A DNA stretch of 64,000 bases from DATJIG01 sp050260515 (GTDB taxonomy: Bacteria; Pseudomonadota; Alphaproteobacteria; SMXQ01), in assembly GCA_050260515.1 (NCBI GenBank), contig JBLNCI010000006.1, positions 1-64,000 of the forward strand. The letters are read 5' to 3'. Positions within the stretch are counted from its first letter, which is position 1; every line of letters starts with the position of its first letter. Of this stretch, positions 40,803-48,002 are shown one piece after another. A program made the position numbers and the translations under genes. The notes under the pieces are model-generated. The model had not been told where the DNA came from. It searched no databases and saw only the letters and a program-made list of their open reading frames with translations.

Positions 40803-40962
40803 CCCCCTCACCCTGACCCTCTCCCCGGTGGGGAGAGGGATTTCGACGAGCGACACCGGCCACCGTCGCGCGCTCACGATGCTCCCGCCGAGAGGCGGTC
40901 GAGGATTGGCGACGGGTCGCTCCGAAAACCTTCTCCCAGAGGGAGACGGTGGGGTGAGGGGG
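40803..40962. repeat. MITE-like/REP-doublet element
   Basis: A 160-bp insert bounded by terminal inverted repeats CCCCCTCACCC (40803-40813) and GGGTGAGGGGG (40952-40962). It contains two internal hairpins (CTCTCCCC/GGGGAGAG and TCTCCC/GGGAGA). It fills the gap between the small Pro-rich gene and the portal gene and codes for nothing. Short elements of this 'CTCACCCTGACCCTCTCCCC' look are common interspersed repeats in GC-rich proteobacteria. It does not resemble composite elements A-E. Confidence 0.75.
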
Positions 40963-41000
40963 CTTCGTGCACCCGCGAACCACAACCGACGAGACATCCG

Positions 41001-42605
41001 ATGACCGACCTTTCCCCGTCGGCGCTGATCGAGCGCGCCGACGCCCTGAAGTGCGAGCGCGCCGCGCTCGAGCGCACCTGGCAGGAGATCGCGCAGGTGC
41101 TGCGGCCGGCGCGCGCCGACTTCGGCCTGCCGCCGACCCAGGACCGGCCCGAGCGCCGAGTGTTCGACTCGGCACCGGTGCTCGCCGCCGACAACCTCGC
41201 CGCCGGTCTGTGGGGGATGATCACCAACTCCGCGAACGCGTGGTTCGAGCTGCGCCACCCGGTCGCGGCGGTGAACGACCGCCAGGACGTGCGCCTGTGG
41301 CTCGACGCCTGCACCCGCATCCTGCGCGAAGCCTTCGCCGCGAATGGCCAGAAGTTCTACGCGCGTGTGCTCGAGCTGTACCAGGACCTCGTCGCGTTCG
41401 GGACCGCGGTGTTCTACGTCGACGAGGTGCCGCCCAATGTGACCCGTGCGGCGAGCCTGCACTTCTCCTGCCGCCATCTCGGCGAGTGTCTGATCGCGGA
41501 GAACGAGCTCGGCGAAGTCGACACGGTGTACCGCCGGTTCGCTCTGACGGCGCGCCAGGCGCAGCGGAAGTGGGGCGAGGCCGCGGGGTCGCGCGTGGCG
41601 CGGGCGCTCGAACGCAACCGGCCCGAGGAGCGCTTCGAGTTCCTCCACGCCGTGCTGCCCAACGACGAGCGCGACCCGGCGCGGGCCGACGCGAAGGGCA
41701 TGGGCTGGCGCTCGGTCGTGATCGCGGTCGACGACCGGCGCGCCGTGAGCGAGGGCGGCTACCACGAGTTCCCGTTCATGGTGCCGCGGTGGGCGACGTC
41801 GGCGCGGCAGGTCTACGGCGACTCGCCGGCACTGCTCGCGCTCGCCGACGTCAAGGTGCTGAACCGGATGTCGAAGACCACCGTCGTCGCGGCCGAGAAG
41901 ACCGTCGACCCGCCGTTGCTCGCCGCCGACGAGCGGGGCCTGCGCGGCATCCGCACGACGCCCGGCGGCATCATCTACGGCGGCATCGATTCGCAGGGTC
42001 GCGTCCGCTATCAGCCGCTGCAGACCAACGCCCAGGTGAATCTCGGGCTCGAGTTGACGGAACAGCGGCGTCAGGCGATCCGCGAGGCGTTCTACTCGTC
42101 GCTGCTGCTGATGGTCGCGTCGCCGAACGCGACCGCCACCGAGGTGCTGGCGCGCGAGCAGGAGAAGCTCCGGCTGATGGGGCCGCACCTCGGCCGCATC
42201 GAATCCGAGTTCCTCGACCCGTGCATCGATCGCGTGTTCGCGGTGCTGATGCGGTCCGGCGCATTGCCGCCGCCGCCGCCGGCGGTGCTGGCGGTACCCG
42301 GCCTCAAGGTCGAGTACGTGTCGCCGCTCGCCCGCGCCCAGAAGGCGCAGGAGGGTGAGGCCATCGTCCGGACGTTCGAGGCGATGGCGCCCCTGATGGC
42401 CGCGGCGCCGAGCGTCGTCGACAATTTCGACGTCGACGCGGTCGCCCGCGCGCTGGCCGATGCGTACGGAATGCCGGTGCGGGCGATGCGCGACCCGCAG
42501 CTCGTCGCGACGTTGCGGGCAAGCCGCGCGGCCACCGCAGCACAGATCGGCGCGTTGGCGACGCGAGGCGCGGCCGTCGCCTCGCCGGACGGAGCCGCGC
42601 GATGA
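41001..42605 (+). CDS. Portal (head-tail connector) protein
   Basis: A 534-residue portal of the T7-type head-tail connector family: 'RTWQEIAQVLRPARADF', 'RRVFDSAPVLAADNLAAGLWGMITNSANAWFEL', 'YHEFPFMVPRWATSARQVYGDSPALLALADVKVLNRM', and the crown-proximal 'REQEKLRLMGPHLGRIESEFLDPCIDRVFAVLMRSG'. It forms the dodecameric DNA channel at the capsid vertex. ATG at 41001. Its stop overlaps the start of the Bbp19-like gene (ATGA). Full length for the family. Confidence 0.93.
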   Translation: MTDLSPSALIERADALKCERAALERTWQEIAQVLRPARADFGLPPTQDRPERRVFDSAPVLAADNLAAGLWGMITNSANAWFELRHPVAAVNDRQDVRLWLDACTRILREAFAANGQKFYARVLELYQDLVAFGTAVFYVDEVPPNVTRAASLHFSCRHLGECLIAENELGEVDTVYRRFALTARQAQRKWGEAAGSRVARALERNRPEERFEFLHAVLPNDERDPARADAKGMGWRSVVIAVDDRRAVSEGGYHEFPFMVPRWATSARQVYGDSPALLALADVKVLNRMSKTTVVAAEKTVDPPLLAADERGLRGIRTTPGGIIYGGIDSQGRVRYQPLQTNAQVNLGLELTEQRRQAIREAFYSSLLLMVASPNATATEVLAREQEKLRLMGPHLGRIESEFLDPCIDRVFAVLMRSGALPPPPPAVLAVPGLKVEYVSPLARAQKAQEGEAIVRTFEAMAPLMAAAPSVVDNFDVDAVARALADAYGMPVRAMRDPQLVATLRASRAATAAQIGALATRGAAVASPDGAAR

Positions 42606-42901
42606 AGGCGGGACTCGTCTGGATCGCCAACGCCTTCGGCCCGCGCCGCGGCGCCGCGATCGCCGCCGCATACCGCGCGGTGTTCGCCGGCGATGAAGGT
42701 CGGCGTGTGCTCGCCGATCTCGCCCGCTATTGCCGGTTCGGTACCACGAGCTTCGTCGCCGGCGACCCGCATCAGACCGCGTTCAACGAGGGGGCGCGCG
42801 ACGCCTTCCTCCACATCGTCGAACTGACGGGCATCACGGCGACCGAGGCCGCCGATCTGCTCGCACTCGACCAGTCCCACTCGCAACAGGAGCCCACATG
42901 A
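42602..42901 (+). CDS. Bbp19-like phage protein
   Basis: A 99-residue protein with the Bbp19-type core 'AAYRAVFAGDEGRRVLADLARYCRFGTTSFVAGDPHQTAFNEGARDAFLHIVELTGI', found between portal and scaffold genes of BPP-1-like phages. No enzyme motif. It overlaps the portal stop at its start and the scaffold start at its end (ATGA both), so translation is coupled across three genes. Role in head assembly is inferred from position. Confidence 0.82.
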   Translation: MKAGLVWIANAFGPRRGAAIAAAYRAVFAGDEGRRVLADLARYCRFGTTSFVAGDPHQTAFNEGARDAFLHIVELTGITATEAADLLALDQSHSQQEPT

Positions 42902-43734
42902 CCGAAGTCACCACCACTCACGCTGCTCCGGCCGCGACGCCGGCCCCGACCGCAGCGAGCGCGACAGCCCCAGCCACAACCGCCGACTGGAGCGCGTCGT
43001 TCGATGCCGATGCGCGGGCGCTGGTCGCGGCGAAGGGTTGGCGCAGCCCGGCGGACGCGCTCAGGAGCTACGCCCATCTCGAGCGGCTGATGGGTGGCGA
43101 CCGCATCGCGGTGCCCGCGGCCGACGCCGCACCCGACGCGTGGGAGGCGGTCTACGCGAAGCTCGGTCGGCCGGCGAACGCCGACGGCTATCGCCTGCAG
43201 CGGCCCGAGGGCTTCGACGGCTACTCGGAGGATCTTGCCGCGGGATTCCGCCAGGCGGCATTCGCCGCCGGCTTGTCGGACCGCCAGGCCCGGACGCTGC
43301 ACGACTTCTACGTCGCCACGGCGGCCGAGCGCGCCGACGCCGAGGCCGAGCAGGCGCAGGCGGCGAGCGCGGCGCTCGACCGCCACCTGCGCGCGACGTG
43401 GGGTCCGCAGTACGAGGCCAACGTGGCGCTGGCCAGGCGCGCGGCCCGCGCCTTCGCCCCGCCCGAAACGCTGGATGCGCTGCATGGGGCGATGGACGCG
43501 CCGGCGGTGCTGGCCCTGTTCGCGCGCATCGGCGCGGCGATGGGCGAGGACCGGCTGGTCGGCGACGGAGATTCGTCGCACGCGCTCGCGCCCGAGCAGG
43601 CGCGCAGCGAGATCGCGCGGATCGAAGGGCAGATGACCGATCCCCGCAGCGCGCTGATGGACCGCTCGCATCCCGAGCACGACACGCTGGTGCGCCGCCG
43701 CGACGCGCTCTACCGCCTGGCGTTTCCGGGGTGA
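42898..43734 (+). CDS. Scaffolding/capsid assembly protein
   Basis: A 278-residue acidic, Ala-rich, helical protein. Residues 1-32 are an Ala/Thr/Pro linker. The middle has 'WRSPADALRSYAHLERLMG', the helix-rich 'AGLSDRQARTLHDFYVATAAERADAEAEQAQAASAALDRHLRATWG', and the end is 'EQARSEIARIEGQMTDPRSALMDRSHPEHDTLVRRRDALYRLAFPG', typical of scaffolds upstream of the capsid gene. The Met at 42898 overlaps the previous stop. After it the expected capsid gene is displaced 2.3 kb by transporter genes. A loose hairpin (43743-43772) follows the stop. Confidence 0.85.
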   Translation: MTEVTTTHAAPAATPAPTAASATAPATTADWSASFDADARALVAAKGWRSPADALRSYAHLERLMGGDRIAVPAADAAPDAWEAVYAKLGRPANADGYRLQRPEGFDGYSEDLAAGFRQAAFAAGLSDRQARTLHDFYVATAAERADAEAEQAQAASAALDRHLRATWGPQYEANVALARRAARAFAPPETLDALHGAMDAPAVLALFARIGAAMGEDRLVGDGDSSHALAPEQARSEIARIEGQMTDPRSALMDRSHPEHDTLVRRRDALYRLAFPG

Positions 43735-43831
43735 GGGGATCGGGTGCGGCGCGCTTTCCTTTTGGCCGCACCTGTGGCGTGATGCGGCGGCTCACAACTG
43801 TCGCGACCACCAGGCGAGCACTCGGGGGACC

Positions 43832-44527
43832 ATGACGACGCATCCGCATCACCGCCAGAGCTACAGGTACTACGACCTTCTCCTCGGCGCGTTCATCACC
43901 GTCTACCTCTGCTCGAACCTGATCGGCCCGGCGAAAGCCGTGTCGATGTGGGGATTCACCTTCGGCGCCGGCGTGCTGTTCTTCCCGATCTCCTACATCT
44001 TCGGCGACGTGATGACCGAGGTGTACGGCTACGCCCGCGCGCGCAAGGTGATCTGGTGCGGGTTCGGCGCGATGATCTTCGCCTCGATCATGGCGACGGT
44101 CGTCGTCAAGCTGCCGCCGGCGCCGGGGTGGCCGTTCCAGTCGGCCTACGAGGAGATCTTCGGCCAGACGCCGCGGATCGTTTTCGCGTCGCTGGCCGCG
44201 TTCTTCGCCGGCGAGTTCGTGAATTCCTACGTGCTCGCGAAGATGAAGGTCTGGACCGAGGGGCGCTGGCTGTGGACGCGCACCATCGGCTCGACCATCG
44301 CGGGCGAGGGCGTCGATTCGCTGATCTTCTATCCGCTGGCGTTCTACGGCACCTGGGAGACGCCGCTGGTGATGAGCGTGATGATGACCAACTACGTGCT
44401 GAAGGTGCTGGTCGAGGTGGTGATGACGCCGGTGACCTACAAGATCGTCGGCGCCCTGAAGCGATCGGAGCAGGAGGACTACTTCGATACCAAGACCGAC
44501 TTCACGCCGTTCAGCCTGAAGACGTGA
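43832..44527 (+). CDS. yhhQ: Queuosine-precursor transporter (YhhQ/VUT family)
   Basis: A 231-residue membrane protein with about six helices: 'YYDLLLGAFITVYLCSNLIGPAKAV', 'FGAGVLFFPISYIFGDVMTEVYGYARARKVIWCGF', 'FFAGEFVNSYVLAKMKVWTEGRWLWTRTIGSTIAGEGVDSLIFYPLAFYG'. The 'YIFGDVxTEVYGY' motif is diagnostic of the family that imports preQ0/preQ1. Length is normal. It sits between the scaffold and capsid genes, where no transporter belongs, followed 7 bp later by an EamA transporter. It is either a cargo gene or tied to 7-deazaguanine metabolism of host tRNA or phage DNA; no other queuosine gene is in the window. Confidence 0.9.
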   Translation: MTTHPHHRQSYRYYDLLLGAFITVYLCSNLIGPAKAVSMWGFTFGAGVLFFPISYIFGDVMTEVYGYARARKVIWCGFGAMIFASIMATVVVKLPPAPGWPFQSAYEEIFGQTPRIVFASLAAFFAGEFVNSYVLAKMKVWTEGRWLWTRTIGSTIAGEGVDSLIFYPLAFYGTWETPLVMSVMMTNYVLKVLVEVVMTPVTYKIVGALKRSEQEDYFDTKTDFTPFSLKT

Positions 44528-44534
44528 GGCGGCG

Positions 44535-45467
44535 GTGACGACGTCTGCGAGGCCGGCAACGCCGGCGACGGCTGCGGCGCGAGTCCGCCTCGCGTACGTG
44601 ATCGCCGCCTTGCCGCCGCTGTTCTGGGCCGGGAACTTCCTGATCGCGCGCGCCATGCGCGACGCGATCCCGCCGCTCGAGATGTCGTTCTGGCGCTGGA
44701 CCGTCGCGTTCCTGATCCTGTTGCCGTTCGGGGTCGGGGCGATCCGTTCCAGTCTGCCGCAGATCCGCCGCGAGCTGCCGATGCTGAGCGTGCTCGCGCT
44801 GCTCGGGGTCACCGGGTTCAGCTCGCTGGTCTACGTCGCGTTGCACCACACGACAGCGGTCAACGCCGCGCTGATCAACTCGCTGATGCCGGTCGCCACG
44901 TTCCTGTTCGCGCTGGCGCTGCTGCGCGATCGGCCAACGGCGGCGCAGACCGTCGGCGTGGCGCTGGCGCTCGCGGGTGCCTCGACCATCATCGCCCGCG
45001 GCGAGATCGGCAACGTGCTGGCGCTTGACGTCAACCGCGGCGAGCTCCTGGTGATCGCGGCGCTGGTGTGCTGGGCGCTCTACACCGTGCTGATCAAGTG
45101 GCGCCCGACGCGGCTCGCGCCGTCGGCGTTCCTGCCGGTAACGTTCGGGATCGGCGCCGCGTTCCACGTGCCGTTCGTTGTCTGGGAGCGCCAATGGTCG
45201 GGCGGGTTCGCGGTGACGACGGAGGCGGTGGCGGCGATCCTCTACTTCGCGGTGTTCCCGTCGATCCTCGCGTACGTGTTCTGGAACCGCGCCGTCGCGG
45301 CGCTCGGGCCCGGACGCACCAGCACCTACATGTATTTGATGCCGATCTTCTCGGCGGCGCTCGGGGTCTGGCTGCTGGGGGAGCCGTTCGGCGCCTACCA
45401 CGCCGCCGGCGTCGGCCTGGTGTTCGCCGGCATCGCTCTCGTCACCCGGCGGCCGAAAGGCGCCTGA
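44535..45467 (+). CDS. EamA/DMT-superfamily transporter
   Basis: A 310-residue protein with ten predicted membrane helices in two five-helix repeats, each an EamA unit: 'ALPPLFWAGNFLIARAMRDAIPPLEMSFWRW' in the first, 'LLVIAALVCWALYTVLIKW' in the second. It ends 'GVGLVFAGIALVTRRPKGA'. GTG start at 44535. These carriers export or exchange amino acids, nucleobases or other metabolites, and the substrate cannot be told here. It is co-directional with yhhQ (7-bp gap) inside the phage structural module, probably part of the same accessory insert. Confidence 0.88.
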   Translation: MTTSARPATPATAAARVRLAYVIAALPPLFWAGNFLIARAMRDAIPPLEMSFWRWTVAFLILLPFGVGAIRSSLPQIRRELPMLSVLALLGVTGFSSLVYVALHHTTAVNAALINSLMPVATFLFALALLRDRPTAAQTVGVALALAGASTIIARGEIGNVLALDVNRGELLVIAALVCWALYTVLIKWRPTRLAPSAFLPVTFGIGAAFHVPFVVWERQWSGGFAVTTEAVAAILYFAVFPSILAYVFWNRAVAALGPGRTSTYMYLMPIFSAALGVWLLGEPFGAYHAAGVGLVFAGIALVTRRPKGA

Positions 45468-45486
45468 CGATCACTTGATGTCCCGT

Positions 45487-45527
45487 TTGATCCAGATCAA
45501 AGCCGCGGACGAGCCGGCGCGGAGAAT
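45487..45527 (+). promoter_or_regulatory. FNR/FixK-type box and promoter
   Basis: TTGATCCAGATCAA (45487-45500) is a perfect TTGAT-N4-ATCAA site for FNR/Anr/FixK-family activators. A -10-like GAGAAT lies at 45522-45527, placing the box centre about 41 bp upstream of a start near 45534, the classic class II position. It precedes the small helical gene at 45552. Confidence 0.75.
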
Positions 45528-45551
45528 GCCCCCTCATTGGGAGGGGATATC

Positions 45552-45716
45552 ATGGTCTACAGCGCCGAGAGCTTCGTTGACCGCGCCGAGGAATGCGTGC
45601 GGCTGGCCAATCTCGCCGAGGACGAACTGATCCGGCAGGAGCTTCTGCAGCTCCGCCAGTCGTATCTCCAGACCGCGGAGCGGCTGCAGAAGATCGCGCG
45701 CGGCGCGAAGAGGTAA
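45552..45716 (+). CDS. Small helical-hairpin protein (paralogue 4), FNR-box controlled
   Basis: A 54-residue protein, 'VYSAESFVDRAEECVRLANLAEDELIRQELLQLRQSYLQTAERLQKIARGAKR'. It is a clean example of the two-helix family abundant in Rhizobiales (A-E-x-C-x-x-L-A, turn, R-x-x-L-L-x-L, helix) and a paralogue of 33764 and 37461. GGAGGGGAT lies before ATG 45552. An FNR/FixK-type box at the -41 position suggests low-oxygen induction. Element E starts 6 bp after its stop. Function unknown. Confidence 0.75.
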   Translation: MVYSAESFVDRAEECVRLANLAEDELIRQELLQLRQSYLQTAERLQKIARGAKR

Positions 45717-45721
45717 CGCGA

Positions 45722-45824
45722 GACTTTCCACAGGGCGGCCGCCGACGGTTGCCGTCCTTTCCGGAAATCGCTATCGTTTTGCATCATGATCGGCGTCGGG
45801 TCTCCCGGCGCCGATTTTCATTTT
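45722..45824 (+). promoter_or_regulatory. Composite element E, with a different terminator stem
   Basis: GACTTTCCACAG (45722-45733), 15 nt, TTGCCG (45749-45754), 17 nt, TATCGT (45772-45777). The hairpin that follows has an unrelated sequence but the same design: ATCGGCGTCGGG / CCCGGCGCCGAT (45789-45815, one T-G wobble) with T-rich tail. It is about 190 bp upstream of the capsid gene, and the rest of that gap shows no gene. Confidence 0.77.
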
Positions 45825-46007
45825 CGGGCACCTTCCGGTGCCGCGTTTCGGGGCAAGCCGCGGCCACTCGTCCGGTGGAGCGGCTCCCGTGACCGCCGCA
45901 AAGCCGGCCGACGACGGCATCGTCATGCCGAGGACCGCGGGTCCGCGCTCGTGAGAGCCGGGCAACCCCTCCGACCGAATCGCAACCCGACTCACGGAGG
46001 GCTCTTC

Positions 46008-46871
46008 ATGAGCACCCAGATCACGACCGCGTTCGTCGAACAGTATTCGGCGAACGTGCTTCAGCTTTCGCAGCAGCGCGGAAGCCGGCTGCGCGCCGCC
46101 GTGCGCGTCGAGCCGGTGACCGGCAAGACCGCGGTCATCGACCGCATCGGCGTGGTGGCGGCGAAGCGCCGCACCTCGCGCCACGCCGATACCCCGCAGC
46201 TCGACACGCCGCACTCGCGCCGGCGCGTGTCGCTGGTCGACTACGACTGGTCCGACATGATCGACGACGCCGACAAGGTGCGGACGCTGGTCGACCCGGC
46301 GAGCCCGTACGCCATGGCCGGCGCATGGGCCATGGGCCGGGCGATGGACGACGAGGTCATCGCCGCGTTCACCGGCGCGGCGAGCGCCGGCGTCGACGGC
46401 TCGGTGTCGGTCGCTCTGCCCGGAACGCAGCAGATCGCCCACGCCTCGGCGGGGCTCACCATCGACAAGCTGCTCCAGGCGAAGGAGCGGCTCGACGGCG
46501 CGGACGTGGACGACGCGATGGCGCGCTACGTCGCCGTCACCGCGAAGCAGGTGACCAACCTGCTCTCGGCCACCGAGGTGAAGTCCGCCGACTACAACAC
46601 GGTGAAGGCATTGGTGCGCGGGGAAATCGACACCTTCCTCGGCTTCAAGTTCATCCGCACCGAGCGGCTGGGCAAGGATTCGGGCGGCAACCGTCAGGTG
46701 ATCGCCTGGGCCGAGGACGGGGTCGTGCTCGCGGTCGGCAAGGAGCCGGTCGCGCGCGTCACCGAGCGGGCGGACAAGAACTACTCGACCCAGGTGTTCT
46801 ACTCGATGGCGATCGGCGCGGCCCGCCTCGAGGAGGCCAAGGTCGTCGCGATCGCCTGCGTCGAATCGTGA
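46008..46871 (+). CDS. Major capsid protein
   Basis: A 287-residue phage head protein: 'QITTAFVEQYSANVLQLSQQRGSRLRAAVRVEPVTGKTAVIDRIG' at the start, 'VSLVDYDWSDMIDDADKVRTLVDPASPYAMAGAWAMGRAMDDEVIAAFTG' in the middle, 'FLGFKFIRTERLGKDSGGNRQVIAWAEDGVVLAVG' near the end. This is the pattern of BPP-1/Bbp17-like capsids, an HK97-fold variant. ACGGAGGGC precedes ATG 46008, and the in-frame start at 45786 would begin within element E. It has its own element E upstream and is followed by a small structural gene. Confidence 0.87.
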   Translation: MSTQITTAFVEQYSANVLQLSQQRGSRLRAAVRVEPVTGKTAVIDRIGVVAAKRRTSRHADTPQLDTPHSRRRVSLVDYDWSDMIDDADKVRTLVDPASPYAMAGAWAMGRAMDDEVIAAFTGAASAGVDGSVSVALPGTQQIAHASAGLTIDKLLQAKERLDGADVDDAMARYVAVTAKQVTNLLSATEVKSADYNTVKALVRGEIDTFLGFKFIRTERLGKDSGGNRQVIAWAEDGVVLAVGKEPVARVTERADKNYSTQVFYSMAIGAARLEEAKVVAIACVES

Positions 46872-46896
46872 GCCGCAGCGGGCAGGAGAACCAGAG

Positions 46897-47340
46897 ATGA
46901 CCGCTTACAAGTCCGACCAGGTGACGGGGCTCGACGCCACGCCGCCGTCGCTGCCCAAGGCCAACGAGCGCCACGGCCGGGTGCGGCTCCACTACTGGAG
47001 CTTCACGACCGGGGCTTCCGCCGGCCCGGCGGTGAACGACACGATCGTCGTCGCCCGGCTGCCGCAGGGTGCCCGCATCCTCGGCGGCCGGCTCGCCAAC
47101 GAGGCGATGTCGACCGGCGCCTCGACCGCGCAGGTGACGATCGGGGTCGCCGGCGACGCCGCTCGCTACCTCGAGGCGAGCTCGGTCGATGCGGCCGGAG
47201 GCGTGTCGTTCGCCGACACGCCGGCGCGCAACTTCGGCGACGAGTTCGCGGCGGCGACCGACGTCGTCGCGACCGCGCTCGGCGAGGCGTGGGCCGCCGC
47301 CAGGAAGTTCAACGGCTACATCCTGTACGCCGTCGACTAG
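46897..47340 (+). CDS. Capsid-adjacent phage structural protein
   Basis: A 147-residue beta-rich protein: 'GRVRLHYWSFTTGASAGPAVNDTIVVARLPQGARILGGRLANEAMSTGASTAQVTIGVAGDAARYLEASSVDAAGGVSFA'. Proteins of this type regularly follow the capsid gene in BPP-1-like prophages and may be head decoration or completion proteins. GGCAGGAGAA precedes ATG 46897. A strong terminator follows. No enzymatic motif. Confidence 0.75.
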   Translation: MTAYKSDQVTGLDATPPSLPKANERHGRVRLHYWSFTTGASAGPAVNDTIVVARLPQGARILGGRLANEAMSTGASTAQVTIGVAGDAARYLEASSVDAAGGVSFADTPARNFGDEFAAATDVVATALGEAWAAARKFNGYILYAVD

Positions 47341-47365
47341 GCGTCCGGCCACGGACGCGTGACGA

Positions 47366-47395
47366 GGGCGGCGGGGCGACCCGCCGCCCTTTTTC
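47366..47395 (+). terminator. Intrinsic terminator after the capsid pair
   Basis: Perfect 10-bp stem GGGCGGCGGG / CCCGCCGCCC with GCGA loop and five T's. It separates the capsid pair from the tail genes, so tail-gene expression needs read-through or a promoter within the 25 bp before 47418. Confidence 0.94.
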
Positions 47396-47417
47396 TTCAT
47401 CCCGATCGGAATCCGCC

Positions 47418-48002
47418 ATGACCTCGGTCGTCGCCATCTGCAACCGTGCGCTCGACATGCTGGGCGCCGAGCCCGTGACGTCGCTCGCCGACAACACCAA
47501 GGCCGCGCGCCTGTGCGCGCGGAATTTCGACGCGGTCCGTGACGCGGTACTGCGCGCCTATCCGTGGAACGCGGCGGTGCGACGGGCGTCGCTGGCCGCG
47601 CTGTCGGAGCCGCCCGCGTGGGGTTTCGCGCGGCAGTTCCAGCTTCCCGAGGGGCCGGTGCCCGAACCGTGCCTGCGGATCCTCGCCATCGACGGCGAGA
47701 CCTGCGGGATGCGCTACCGCATCGAGGGGCGACGCGTGCTCAGCGACGCGGCCGCGCCGCTCGATGTGCTGTACATCGCGCGGATCGAGGATCCGGCGCA
47801 GCTCGATCCCATGCTGCAGGACGTGATCGCGACCCGGCTCGCGGCCGATCTCTCCTACAGCCTCACCGCGTCGGCCGCGCTCGGCCAGGCGCTGATGGAG
47901 ATCTATCAGGCCAAGCTCGCCGAGGCGCGGGCGACCGACGCGCAGGAGGGCACCGCCGACCGTCTGTTCGCGAGCTGGGGCGTCGACGGAGACCAAACAT
48001 GA
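47418..48002 (+). CDS. Tail tubular protein A-like (gp11-type)
   Basis: A 194-residue adaptor protein of the T7 gp11/P22 gp4 type: 'VVAICNRALDMLGAEPVTSLADNTKAARLCARNFDAVRDAVLRAYPWNAAVRRASLAAL', then 'WGFARQFQLPEGPVPEPCLRILAIDG' and a C-terminal helix bundle. It forms the ring linking portal and tail nozzle. The Met at 47418 is the family start. The stop overlaps the next ATG (ATGA). It lies just after a strong terminator. Confidence 0.9.
   Translation: MTSVVAICNRALDMLGAEPVTSLADNTKAARLCARNFDAVRDAVLRAYPWNAAVRRASLAALSEPPAWGFARQFQLPEGPVPEPCLRILAIDGETCGMRYRIEGRRVLSDAAAPLDVLYIARIEDPAQLDPMLQDVIATRLAADLSYSLTASAALGQALMEIYQAKLAEARATDAQEGTADRLFASWGVDGDQT

Noticed and set aside
38386..42671. Long minus-strand open frames opposite TerL and portal
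   Set aside because: They mirror high-GC coding sequence. The plus-strand products have intact Walker, nuclease and portal motifs and ATGA-coupled starts.
43743..43772. Hairpin GGTGCGGC/GCCGCACC after the scaffold gene as a terminator
   Set aside because: The 14-nt loop and absence of a trailing T-run make it weak. It is noted only in the scaffold gene entry.
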